From Saccoglossus kowalevskii (Eukaryota; Hemichordata; Enteropneusta; Harrimaniidae), in NCBI RefSeq assembly GCF_000003605.2, contig NW_003108087.1, positions 709,254 through 727,214 on the forward strand: a DNA stretch of 17,961 nt, read 5' to 3'. The stretch's first letter is position 1, and each line of letters starts with the position of its first letter. The notes below the pieces were generated by a model, which was not told the origin of the DNA, made no database searches, and saw only the letters and a program-made list of their open reading frames with translations. Positions 1 to 9,506 of the stretch are shown piece after piece. The position numbers and the translations under genes were made by a program.

Positions 1-55
1 CTCATACCAGGAATGTTTAAATATTCAATATTCATGCCAAATAATTAGCAGGGTG

Positions 56-432
56 TGTTTGTCACCACGCTGGGGGTATTTACACCGTCGTCACCACACG
101 GTAATAGCAGCTACGTCACCATACTGGAGTATTCACACTGACGTCACCATACTTGGGATAATCACAGCGACGTCACCATACTGGGATGATCACAGCAACA
201 TCACCATACTGGGGTATTCACAATCGTGCTGGGGTCATAACATTGGGGCTAATTATACCAGGAACATTATTAAGTTTGCCAAGCTGGGTTGATTATACCA
301 GAGTTACCACACTGGGTTCAATTACACCAAGTTCATCACATCTGGTTTTATCACAACGAGGTTAAGTACTAGTATATCGGAGTCTTCAAACTGCGGTTAA
401 TTATACCGTCAAACAAGCTGGGTTGATTTTAC
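56..432. repeat. Decayed left edge of the 29-bp satellite
   Basis: Irregular units of about 27-29 bp are visible, for example the variant ACGTCACCATACTGG recurring near 112, 141, 170 and 199 (the 199 copy reads ACATCACC). They grade into the regular TTCATCACACTGGG / TAATTATACC unit by about 433. Decay at the edge with a homogeneous centre is the usual pattern when unequal exchange homogenises the middle of an array. One edge unit contains a perfect TGACGTCA palindrome at 139-146. The open frame across 53-292 is a by-product of the repeat and is not a gene. Confidence 0.85.
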
Positions 433-2702
433 CGTGTTCATCACATTGGGTTTAATTATACCGTGTTCATCACACTGGGGTTAATTATACTGGGTTCATC
501 ACACTGGGTTCAATTATACCGGGTTCATCACATTGGGGTTAGTTATATTGAGTTCATCACACTGGGTTTAATTATACCGGGTTCATCACACTGGGTTTAA
601 TTATACCGTGTTCATCACATTGGGGTTAATTAAACAGGGTTCATCACATTGGGGTTAATTAAACAACGTTCATCACATTGGGGTTAATTAAACAGGGTTC
701 ATCACACTGGATTTCATTATGCTGGGTTCATCACACTGGGTTTAATTATACCGGGTTCATCACATTGGGGTTAATTAAACAGGGTTCATCACATTGGGGT
801 TAATTAAACAGGGTTCATCACACTGGGGTTAATTATACCGTGTTCATCACACTGGATTTAATTATACCGGGTTCATCACACTGGGTGTAATTATACCGGA
901 TTCATCACACTGGGTTCAATTATACCGGGTTCATCACATTGGGGTTAGTTATACTGGGTTCATCACACTGGGTTTAATTATACCGGGCTTATCACCATGG
1001 GGTTAGTTATACTGGGTTCATCACACTGGGGTTAATTATACCGTGTTCATCACACTGGGTTTAATTATACCGTGTTCATCACACTGGGTTTAATTATACC
1101 GTGTTCATCACACTGGGTTTAATTATACCGGGTTCATCACACTGGGTTTAATTATACCGGGTTCATCACACTGGGTGTAATTATACCGGATTCATCACAC
1201 TGGGTGTAATTATACCGGATTCATCACACTGGGTTCAATTATACCTGGTTCATCACATTGGGGTTAGTTATACTGGGTTCATCACACTGGGTTTAATTAT
1301 ACCGGGTTCATCACATTCGGGTTAGTTATACTGGGTTCATCACACTGGGATTAATTATACCGTGTTCATCACACTGGATTTTATTATACTGGGTTCATCA
1401 CACTAGGGTTAATTATACCGGGTTTATCACATTGGATTTAATTATACCGGGTTCGTCACACTGGATTTAATTATACCGGGTTCATCACACTGGGTTTAAT
1501 TATACCGTGTTCATCACACTGGGTTTAATTATACCGGGTTCATCACACTGGGTTTAATTAAACAGGGTTCATCACACTGGATTTAATTATACCGGGTTCA
1601 TCACACTGGGTTTAATTATACCGGGTTCATCACACTGGGTGTAATTATACCGGGTTCATCACACTGGGTTTAATTATACCGGGTTCATCACATTGGGGTT
1701 AATTAAACAGGGTTCATCACACTGGATTTAATTATACCGGGTTCATCACACTAAGTTTAATTATACCGGGTTCATCACACTGGATTTAATTATACTGGGT
1801 TCATCACACTGGGTTTAATTATACCGTGTTCATCACACTGGATTTAATTATACCGGGTGTATCACACTAGGGTTAATTATACCGGGTTCATCACACTGGA
1901 TTTAATTACACCGGGTTCATCACACTGGATTTAATTATACCGGGTTCATCACATTGGGGTTAATTATACCGGGTTCATCACATTGGGGTTAATTATACCG
2001 GGTTCATCACACTGAGGTTAATTATACCGGGTTCATCACACTGGGTTTAATTATATTGGATTCATCACACTGGGTGTAATTATACCGGGTTCATCACATT
2101 GGGGTTAATTATACCGGGTTCATCACACTGGGTTTAATTATACCGGGCTTATCACCATGGGATTAATTATACCGTGTTCATCACACTGAGGTTAATTATA
2201 CCGGGTTCATCACACTGGGTTTAATTATACTGGGTTCATCACACTGGGTGTAATTATACCGGGTCATCACATTGGGGTTAATTATACCGGGTTCATCACA
2301 CTGGGTGTAATTATACCGGGCTTATCACCATGGGATTAATTATACCGTGTTCATCACACAGGGTTTAATTATACCAGGTTCATCACACTAGGGTTAATTA
2401 TACTGGGCTCATCACACTGGGTTTAATTATACTGGATTCATCACACGGGGTTTAATTATACCAGGTTCATCACACTAGGGTTAATTATACTGGGTTCATC
2501 ACACTGGGTTTAATTATACTGGATTCATCACACAGGGTTTAATTATACCAGGTTCATCACACTAGGGTTAATTATACTGGGTTCATCACACTGGGTTTAA
2601 TTATACTGGATTCATCACACGGGGTTTAATTATACCAGGTTCATCACACTAGGGATAATTATATCGGGTTCATCACACTGGGTTTAATTATACCGGGTTT
2701 AT
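433..2702. repeat. Main block of a 29-bp tandem satellite (about 78 units)
   Basis: Units of 29 bp (occasionally 28 or 30) are joined head to tail without spacers. Each has a TTCATCACACTGGG half, often with CATTGGGG instead of CACTGGG, and a TTTAATTATACC half. Common variants are GTGTAATT, TTAATTAAACAGGG, ATCACCATGGGATTAATT and CACTAGGG. The unit contains stops in both orientations and 29 is not a multiple of 3, so it cannot encode a protein repeat. Within each unit GGTTTAATTATACC is a near-palindrome, matching its reverse complement at 12 of 14 positions around a TAATTA core. No centromere or other function can be inferred from sequence alone. Confidence 0.97.
2374..2660. repeat. 87-bp higher-order repeat inside the satellite
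   Basis: The variant CCAGGTTCATCACACTAGGG starts at 2374, 2461, 2548 and 2635, exactly 87 bp (3 x 29) apart. Each is followed by a TTCATCACACTGGG unit and then a TGGATTCATCACAC unit. Three complete trimers and the start of a fourth are therefore present. The trimers are more alike than neighbouring monomers, which indicates recent amplification of a three-unit block at this end of the array. Confidence 0.92.
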
Positions 2703-2792
2703 CACCATGGTTTACAAAAATGACAAAAATATTCACCAAAATTAGAGAATTGATGATATCATCACAAAATGAACAAAAATAATTAATAAAAT
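2703..2792. other. Non-repeat, A-rich interruption in the satellite
   Basis: The 29-bp periodicity stops after ATCACCATGG and resumes at ATCACACTGGG near 2793. The roughly 90 bp between is A-rich (repeated ACAAAAAT-type words) and does not follow the unit, although an ATCATCACA fragment remains. It could be a small insertion or a very degraded group of about three units. No terminal inverted repeat or target-site duplication is obvious. Confidence 0.75.
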
Positions 2793-3070
2793 CACACTGG
2801 GTGTAATTATACCGTGTTCGTCACACTGGGGATAATTATACCGGGTTAATCACATTGGGTTTGATTATACCGGGTTTATCACACTGGGTTTAATTATACC
2901 GGGTTTATCACACTGGGGATAATTATACCGTGTTCATTACATTGGGGATAATTATGCCGGGTTTATCACACTGGGGATAATTATACCGGGTTTATTACAC
3001 CTGGTTTGATTATACCGGGTTCATCACACTGGGTTTAATTATACCGGGTTAATCACAATGGGTTTAGCGT
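2793..3070. repeat. Right block of the 29-bp satellite
   Basis: About nine or ten more units follow the interruption. They carry their own shared variants (GGGTTTATCACACTGGGGATAATTATACC-like, described here by the GGATAATTATACC half) and end near the GGGTTAATCACAATGGG unit. Sequence after about 3075 is no longer periodic. Confidence 0.9.
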
Positions 3071-3075
3071 TATCA

Positions 3076-3300
3076 CTGTACCAGGCATGTCGTATTCGAT
3101 TGTAAATTTACGACTGAGAAGTTTTTATTTTCATCTTTTCAGGTGTGTATGATAGAGCATTCTGTCAAATGATAGATTATAAAAAATACTCAAGTAGTGA
3201 TAAATTAATTCATAGTAATTTAGCAATATTTTTTTTATAAGATTGAATTTTATCCAATTCAAGAAATAATTGAATTTCTATGTCGTGATTTTTTTGATTG
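3076..3300. other. Unique A+T-rich spacer
   Basis: Non-repetitive spacer between the satellite and the pentanucleotide array, with several homopolymer T runs. I see no gene, promoter or mobile-element end in it. Confidence 0.6.
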
Positions 3301-3430
3301 TTCTATTCTATTCTATTCTATTCTATTCTATTCTATTCTATTCTATTCTATTCTATTCTATTCTATTCTATTCTATTCGATTCGATTCGATTCTTTTCTA
3401 TTCTATTCTATTCTACTCTATTCTATTCTA
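3301..3430. repeat. TTCTA pentanucleotide microsatellite (26 units)
   Basis: There are 26 consecutive 5-bp units. Most are TTCTA, with an interior patch of TTCGA units, one TTCTT and one CTCTA-type variant near 3380-3420. Because 5 and 3 are coprime and the unit lacks stops in these frames, it creates repetitive FYSIL open frames on both sides. Those frames are artefacts and not proteins. Confidence 0.98.
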
Positions 3431-3478
3431 CGAAATGGCGGGAAATGATAAGAATGACACTTACACTTATTATTAGAA

Positions 3479-3498
3479 ATTATTATTATTATTATTAT
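3479..3498. repeat. ATT trinucleotide microsatellite
   Basis: Six to seven ATT units follow the pentanucleotide array by about 50 bp. Confidence 0.95.
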
Positions 3499-3499
3499 A

Positions 3500-6400
3500 G
3501 AACTTATAATATTGTATAAATACTTACCAACCTCTGAAAGATTTTTTTTGTTACTTTTATATTGTTCAGTGACGACCATGTGCTGCAGTACTGTGTATTC
3601 AGGGCAGTTTACTTGGGATTCGACAGACACACAGTTGTGGATAAGACATGTACCACTATCATGGTTTCCAGTCCCAAACTCTCACACGAAAAACCTACCG
3701 AAAAGCACGTGCTCTTGCGGGATCTAACATGGAATGATTTTTTTTTTCTTTTTAATTTAAACAACATCGATAAGTATATTTGACACTATTTTCAAAGAAT
3801 ATGTAATCCACCTATGACGTCATATGTGATCAAAGCGGAAATCCAGCAATTCCTAGTATATGCATGTACAACTCGGTGACGCCGCGAACCTAAACAGAAT
3901 GTCGGGAGGAGGAGATATGCGGGCGTACCCGAACATATTTATTGAAATGACAGTCGAAGTGTCAGCGATGTCTCGTCTACACAATGCGATATACGATCAT
4001 AATGCACACAGGAAGAACAGAAACTGATTCTGAGAAAAGCGTGGAATACATATGGGTCTAGTGAATGTTCGACCGCCGACCATTGTGACAGTTCAAAAGA
4101 CGACCCTCGCCTGTATGAATGGGGAGATCTGAACGAGACTACAGTGTAACAGGGAAATGAAGGCTGAACACTGTAGGCACCTGTACAGCTGCACTACATG
4201 CAATCTCAAAACCAGAAATACACATGACCAAAACGACAAAGAAAAGAAAACAGGCACATTTTGTTATCTCCTCTCGTAGAGGTTGAATGGGCGAAATGTG
4301 CGCCGTTCTATAGGATTTCTCGTTATCTAGCTGGAGTTTCACAGCTTGTAGTCGCCTCACATTTTTGTTTTCAACTTTGCTATGTTTCCCTTTGAATAAT
4401 ACACGCTCGTCATTTTCAGACTTTATTATCAGTAGCAAATCAAGTAAGTTTCGGTTGTTTTGAAGCAACGCGTTGAGTTTCTCTACTTTCATCACTTTGC
4501 TTTAATTTCTATTCCTACCTTTGTTTCTAACAGTACAGCCGTTTGTTTGACTTCTAAACCGTCTTCTCAAAGTTGTTACGATTAGGCGTACTTAGCTAGT
4601 TGAACGTTTAAATAATTCGTGGCATAGACTTTTAGAGATTGTTATTGAAATGAAGCTTTATTTAAATGTGTCAAAATGGCAGATTAAAAAAAACAACAGT
4701 CACGTGTTTTTTGACGACGATTAAAAACAGATGGGGATATTGGTGACATACAGTTAGGTCTGTGTATATTAAGCCTTAGACCGATTCAGCCCGGAACCGC
4801 ATTTTATCATGGAAATCGCATAAATTTAGTTATTGTAGACGAAAATACGAAGTAGCCATACACAAGTTGCATGGCATCCAAATAAGACACCCACCACCAG
4901 ACCGTTAGTTGTAAAAAGAAGTCGTTTAGCTTCTCTTCTTTTTCCATTTTCAAAGTTTAGAAAACCGCTCTCTGCTATTTATCGTTCCATGACGTACGCC
5001 ATGCCACCAAGCCCCAAAACAGCACCAAGCCGCTGTTCGTAGCCAATTCATATAAGTATTTTCGCCTAACAGTAGCGAAGCGCGACAAATATTTTTGGCT
5101 TCCATCTTTACATCATTTACATAGCGGAGAGTGAAAAGAGGCAGCCTAATTTGACGCAATTTGCTAGCGTTCCCCGGTAATTTTGCCAATTTAGTCACGC
5201 ATGCTTATTACTCGTGCATGGCTTGGCTTGTTTGCCAACATCTTCCGTTGGTGTCCGCTCTTGTCGTCTCATTGATTCCGCACGCCAATTCTGCACCATT
5301 ACGCGCCGTGTTGTCATGGTAAAAGAAAGAGTCGCGCGCTGCTCCCCGCATCATCTTGTATTTTCAAACACATACACAGCGTTTCCAGAGAGGAAACATT
5401 TAGCGTCGTCTTTAGATTATCTCAATGCAGACACGAAACGAATCCGAATATCATTACGATTTGGTGCATTCCAGAAGTACACAATACCGACGTTTGTCCA
5501 TCTTTTATCAAGAGGATTTTCAAAATCTCAATTATATGTGACATCCCTTCTGTAACCAATTGAAAACCTTCTGCCTGTACCTGTAGTCCAATAGTTATTA
5601 ACTGACGCGATGTACTAGAAAAAGGAAAAACTGGAATTCGACGATGAAATTAGGGTCTTGTCACTGTGAGACAAAACCACACCCCTGTCCCTCTGAAATG
5701 AAAATATAGAAGCAGTCAGGCAACCAGTAATTTAGTAACTCAGGAAATAGCGCCGCATTTAAAAGAACTAAACGTTACTACAAAATCCCCGCTCATTAAA
5801 GCAGCACAAATGCTTTTATTTAGTAATTTTGCACTCATTTTGTAGTATTATGTGGTATTCGGGTAGCTCCGTGTTCTCACATCAATTTGGGGTCATCGAG
5901 TTTTTTGAAGTCCTATTCAATATGAGACTATTGATAATGTGTTCTCTCATTCACTCGCTCACTCATTCATGCCGGTGAATTCGCGAAGCGTTCGTTGTAG
6001 TGGCTCGTCAAATTCATTCCTGAGTTAAGTTCGCAAGATTCGCTGGGAAAGAATCAGGAGGTCAGTGGTTAGTTGGTTGTTTAATTAAAACCCTCTCAAA
6101 ATAGTAATCCAACTATCCAGCGTTTTATTTTTTTGTTTGCATAATTATCGTGTTAGTTTACAAAATTGAGTCATATTTGCCACTTGTCGGCTAACGTGAA
6201 TGGTCATTTTTTTAAAACAAACACCGGTTCAGCCAATCGTCGTTGAACAAATTCGCCGCAAGATTATGAAGTTTTTTGTATATTGCATTTGACGAGTAAA
6301 ACAAGACAGAAATTTTAATTTATACAGGAATTCAACCGCGAATGCAGTTGAAACAGAAAGCGCTGTATTAATTCAATTGGGTTTGTAATTCTTGAAATTA

Positions 6401-7610
6401 GAACTACGTTCGTATATTTTAGTAATTCCTGTAACATTTCCATTTCGTTTCATCAGAGAAATGCCAGCTCTCATCGGCGGATTTAACTGTTTTATTATTT
6501 GACCAAATAAAAACAACCATTTAATATTGTTTTAGTTTAATTCTGCAAATCTCCTAAAACGTTGAGCAATACCAGCACGTTGTTTGTCCTCATGGGTTCA
6601 TAAAAATAATAGAATCAATTCAAAAGAACCAATGAACCGTGATTTAATGTTTGCATCCCGACTCCACTCTCCGTCTATGCTGAGCTGCCTGTAATCAAGG
6701 GGACGAGTGGCCACTACTTCTACGCCTGAATACACACGCGATTATACAGCTGAGGCCCTATGCTAACATCAAGCGAGAAATCACCCAACCGCCACCTGCT
6801 ACAGCAAAACATTATTCATTTCAATGAGGTTCTATCATCACGACCTCACTGTCGTATCTTTCACGAAAGGTCGCTTGTAATTGTATTCAGGGACCGGTTT
6901 GCTGATGCGCATAGATCACCGAGTAACTATATACCTGATAAAACAACGCCCTGGAACGCTCAAACAGTCTGCGTCCCAATCTTTATGCTTCGCGGCTATG
7001 TCTAAGTGTGTGCGTCTGATATTCCCTTATGCTTGACACCTCTCCCTACGTTCTCTCTCGTATTGGTGGATTGTTTTAGCGTAACTTCGAAGCATACAAT
7101 CCACCAAGCACATTAGAAGAAAACACGTGCACTATACCTTTCGTTATTTCAGTTTCGCCAATTCAACATTTGATATAACTGTCATAACAACATGCTTAAA
7201 AAATTATTTCATTTGCTTTCTACATTTCTACATTTCGCACCAGTATCCAACAAACACACGTGGATAATACAGTTGTGTAACTGAGAATGGATATTTCGGA
7301 AGCGAGTCTCGTGTCGGCCTTTCACATATTTACGACCAATATTACGTATTTTTGTTTCAAAGCTACACATATATTCGACAAGAAATACTCATAGAATCTG
7401 ATGTTAACCCAGTTTGCGAAAACACCAATTGCAATCCGCTTTTATGGCATTTTGGTGTAAATCATACTCTATAGAAAGACGTGTTCGATTTGTCCCCGTC
7501 CCCGTTTCCCCTGGTTATAATGACGCCTGTTTAGAAAGCACACTCGACAAGGTTACATTCGTTATTAGCCAGAACTGTTATTAATATGAGAACTGTATAA
7601 CAACGTACAT
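3500..7610. other. 4.1 kb with no supportable gene
   Basis: I read both strands and found only short frames without convincing splice context. A 117-codon minus frame (4492-4139) has a charged helical N-terminus and a hydrophobic stretch (CACFLFFVVLVMCISG), but a frame this long is expected by chance in 18 kb. A 113-codon plus frame at 5214-5555 lies in a locally CpG-richer patch (about 5000-5400). The minus strand there has an ATG in good context (ACCATGAC near 5318) opening 40 codons. A short CTCATTCACTCG-type duplication lies near 5946-5971. A plus frame at 6760-7005 shows no splice support. None of these is called a gene. Confidence 0.5.
3815..3822. promoter_or_regulatory. Perfect CRE-type palindrome TGACGTCA
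   Basis: This is the full 8-bp consensus for CREB/ATF bZIP dimers, followed immediately by CATATG (E-box form). No TATA box, initiator or adjacent gene is visible, so it is only a candidate binding site. Confidence 0.3.
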
Positions 7611-8017
7611 AGATTGTAAACCACACACTTGTATTCATACGCAGATTATGAGACAGACACTTGTATTCATATGGCGATCGTGAACCACTCGCTTTTATTC
7701 ATATAGAGACTGTAAACCACACACTTATATGGTGACTGTGAATCAGGCTATTTTATTCATGTGAAGATTTTTAACCACTCACATGTATTTATACCAACGC
7801 TCTTGTATTCATACGTAGATTGTATTCATATAACGATTGTTACAACCAAACACTTGTATTTACGTGCAGATTGTAAATCACTCATTTGTATTTATATGAT
7901 GACTGTAAATCACATACATGTATTCCTATGGACATCGTAAATCTCATACTTGAATTTGTAAGGAGAATATGAATCAAATACTTTTATTTATATGGATTTT
8001 ATTCATGTGGAGATTTT
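7611..8017. repeat. Decayed tandem repeat, unit about 32 bp
   Basis: About 11-13 degenerate units share the frame AGATTGTAAACCACACACTT followed by GTATTCATATGG. AGATTGTAAA / GACTGTAAA / GATCGTGAA and (T)GTATTCATA recur every 31-33 bp, with some shortened units (near 7715 and 7800). Divergence between units is high, so the array is old. It is unrelated to the 29-bp satellite. Confidence 0.88.
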
Positions 8018-8300
8018 GCTGGCCGACTTTTAAATATAAACATTAATAGCAGCTGACTACCCTCCATTTAGTTTTGCTGGCTTTTAAAGTTTTGCTCACC
8101 AAAGTTTAGTTCAACGTTTACCAGCCCTATTGGTACATACATGCTGTGGTGGGAATGTTATAGAACATTACAGAGCGTCGATATTCACTTCACACGGGAG
8201 CGCGTTCCAGAATACGCAGTGTATTTATCGACGACACGTAATAACGCTTATACAATTCAAAAACATGGTTTAAAATCATAAAGCCGATATAACGCAAATC
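8018..8300. other. Unique spacer, no gene seen
   Basis: Contains a short inverted pair CGTCGATA (near 8177) / TATCGACG (near 8226) and the near-palindrome AATGTTATAGAACATT (near 8154). Neither is strong enough to call a functional element. No open frame of note. Confidence 0.5.
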
Positions 8301-8486
8301 TGAGGCGGCGTGAACTGCTCACCATCCTCGCGCCGAATGCGCGACCTTACTAAGGGTATGGGGGCATGCTTCCACTCCCACTCCTAAATTTTGAAATGTA
8401 GACCCTCTGAAACGCTATTTCCTGCATTTTGAGGGGCAAATTTTGTGGACACATGGCTTCCAGCTTGACGTTGGGGGGGGGGGGGG
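8301..8486 (+). mobile_element. Dispersed repeat, copy 1
   Basis: Matches copies 2 (inverted, 9308-9506) and 3 (14104-14351). The most conserved core (8401-8454) reads GACCCTCTGAAAC, then CTATTTCCTGCATTTT, then GAGGGGCAAATTTTG, then GGACACA. Upstream, the shared blocks are ACTGCTCA, GCGCCGA, GACCTTACTA and GGGGCATGCTT. It has no coding capacity and is probably a fragment of a non-autonomous transposon. Its 3' side runs into a 14-base G run (8473-8486). Confidence 0.8.
8473..8486 (+). repeat. G14 homopolymer
   Basis: Fourteen consecutive G residues at the end of dispersed-repeat copy 1, where copies 2 and 3 have mixed sequence. It is either slippage expansion or an assembly-sensitive site. 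Confidence 0.95.
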
Positions 8487-8854
8487 CTATATTGCCGCCG
8501 CCACTGTAAATCATCACCGATTGGTCATTATTCCAGTTAGCATTTACTCCACCACGTACGTCGCTGTCTTACTTAACTGTGATTGGTTGAAATACTACGA
8601 GGATATCACGAGAAGCACGAAAGCAGTGCGGCGATCGTATCGATAGACACGGAGGTCGATGCGACCCCGTTAGTGCTTAAGCGTATTATTATATCTTTTT
8701 TCCCGCTTGTATTATTAATTCATTGAAAAATTATAAACTAAAAAGGCAACGAAGGAAACAAGATCATATTTTTTTGATGTCTTTAGTATGTATTCCGATT
8801 TATTGCCAAGTTGAATACACAATAAACATCTTCGTTGTTTAAACATTTACCATT
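8487..8854. other. Intergenic spacer with two ATTGG (inverted CCAAT) motifs
   Basis: GATTGG occurs at about 8519 and again at about 8581, 60 bp apart. It is CpG-richer than its surroundings, with a short plus frame (8443-8646) that begins inside the dispersed repeat and is not credible as a gene. It could be promoter-like, but no start site is evident. Confidence 0.3.
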
Positions 8855-8871
8855 ATTGACGTTTTACAGCA

Positions 8872-8895
8872 TTTATTTGATGGTTTTACTTTATT
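8872..8895 (-). terminator. Tandem poly(A) signals for the minus-strand gene
   Basis: Read on the minus strand, AATAAA occurs at 8895-8890 and 8877-8872, which is 17 and 35 bases after the stop codon of the 9047-8912 exon. Two canonical signals this close to a stop with a good upstream acceptor support a transcript 3' end near 8850-8865. A plus-strand AATAAA also exists at 8821-8826, but no plus gene feeds it. Confidence 0.55.
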
Positions 8896-8911
8896 TCACG
8901 ACCATACTGCT

Positions 8912-9047
8912 TCAATTGAATTGATCTGCATCTAATACCCCAATAACAGAATTAAATGAACCCAGAGTCACATATATTACCCATCCATAAACAAAAAAAT
9001 ATTTATATTTGTCATCCTCCAGCAGGAAACAATCTGCATCCCTTGGT
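8912..9047 (-). CDS. Probable terminal coding exon, minus strand, unknown protein
   Basis: The minus strand has an excellent acceptor, a long pyrimidine tract (TGTTTGTTCTTTTTTTCACC) ending in AG just before 9047. The exon then has one base to complete a codon and 44 codons beginning PRDADCFLLEDDKYKYFF and ending VIGVLDADQFN before TGA (8914-8912). Two AATAAA signals follow within 40 bases. The other two frames from the same acceptor close at once or give no product of interest. The peptide is mixed acidic and aromatic and resembles nothing I can name. It would be the C-terminus of the gene whose candidate exons lie between 9.7 and 14.7 kb. The incoming phase (2) does not match the end phase of the nearest candidate exon (9879-9776), so at least one exon boundary or intermediate exon is missing. 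The open frame on the plus strand over 9009-9272 is treated as its shadow. Confidence 0.5.
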
Positions 9048-9307
9048 CTGGTGAAAAAAAGAACAAACAACAGTAAGTATCTTCTATGTGATGAGAATAC
9101 GTTAGAGTTTTGGGTTGTAATTGGAATTATTCCACTGTACCTGTTAGCACTGTCTGGTATAGGAGTGTTGCTAGCAGGGTTTGTCGGTTCACTATATATA
9201 TTCAAGACTATACCAACAAGCACACTTTACTTTTTGGCATTTTTAATCTTTGCAAGACTGATAGCACCGTGATATATCCAGCCCGAAATTCATCTTGTAC
9301 TGCTGGT

Positions 9308-9506
9308 GACTGGAAAACACAAAATCAAGCTGAAACCATTTGTGTCAGCAAAATTTGCCCCTTAAAATGCAGGAAATAGTGTTTCAGAGGGTCGATATAT
9401 CAACATTTTTAAGGTGAAGCATGCCCGAGGAACCCCTGGTAAAGTCCCGTCTCCGGCGCAAGGTTAGTGAGTAGATCCCGCCCCATGCAAAATGCCGCTG
9501 CCCCTG
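9308..9506 (-). mobile_element. Dispersed repeat, copy 2 (inverted)
   Basis: On the minus strand this shows the same blocks as copies 1 and 3: GCATTTTGCATGGGGCGG, GATCTACTCACTAACCTT, GGCATGCTT, ACCCTCTGAAAC, CTATTTCCTGCATTTT, AGGGGCAAATTTTGCTGACA and GGTTTCAGCTTGATTTT. It matches copy 3 over more length than copy 1 does. It lies in what would be the last intron of the minus-strand gene. Confidence 0.82.

Noticed and set aside
53-292. 79-codon plus frame
   Set aside because: Lies entirely in decayed satellite units; the HHH/SPYW repeats come from the DNA repeat.
433-2702. CRISPR array (29-bp repeats)
   Set aside because: The repeats abut directly with no unique spacers, and the sequence has eukaryotic features; it is a satellite.
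3270-3630. FYSIL-rich plus frames and the opposing minus frame
   Set aside because: Translations of the TTCTA and ATT microsatellites and their flanks.
3512-3783. Two overlapping plus frames of about 70 codons
   Set aside because: Different registers of the same A+T-rich DNA, no splice or promoter context, chance length.
4950-5555. Minus 82-codon and plus 113-codon frames
   Set aside because: Within chance expectation and without splice support, though the local CpG-richer composition is noted.
6760-7005. 81-codon plus frame
   Set aside because: No conserved-looking domain, no flanking splice sites; a short minus reading is equally protein-like.
8443-8646. 67-codon plus frame with a poly-Gly stretch
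   Set aside because: The glycine run is the G14 homopolymer and the start is inside dispersed-repeat copy 1.
9009-9272. Plus frame resembling a two-helix membrane protein (WVVIGIIPLYLLALSG)
   Set aside because: Lies opposite the minus terminal exon, which has a far better acceptor and poly(A) signals; the hydrophobic reading is likely a shadow. A mini-exon between CTCCAGCAG and GTAAGTATC on plus was also judged coincidental.
9110-9379. 89-codon plus frame
   Set aside because: Its end is translated from dispersed-repeat copy 2.
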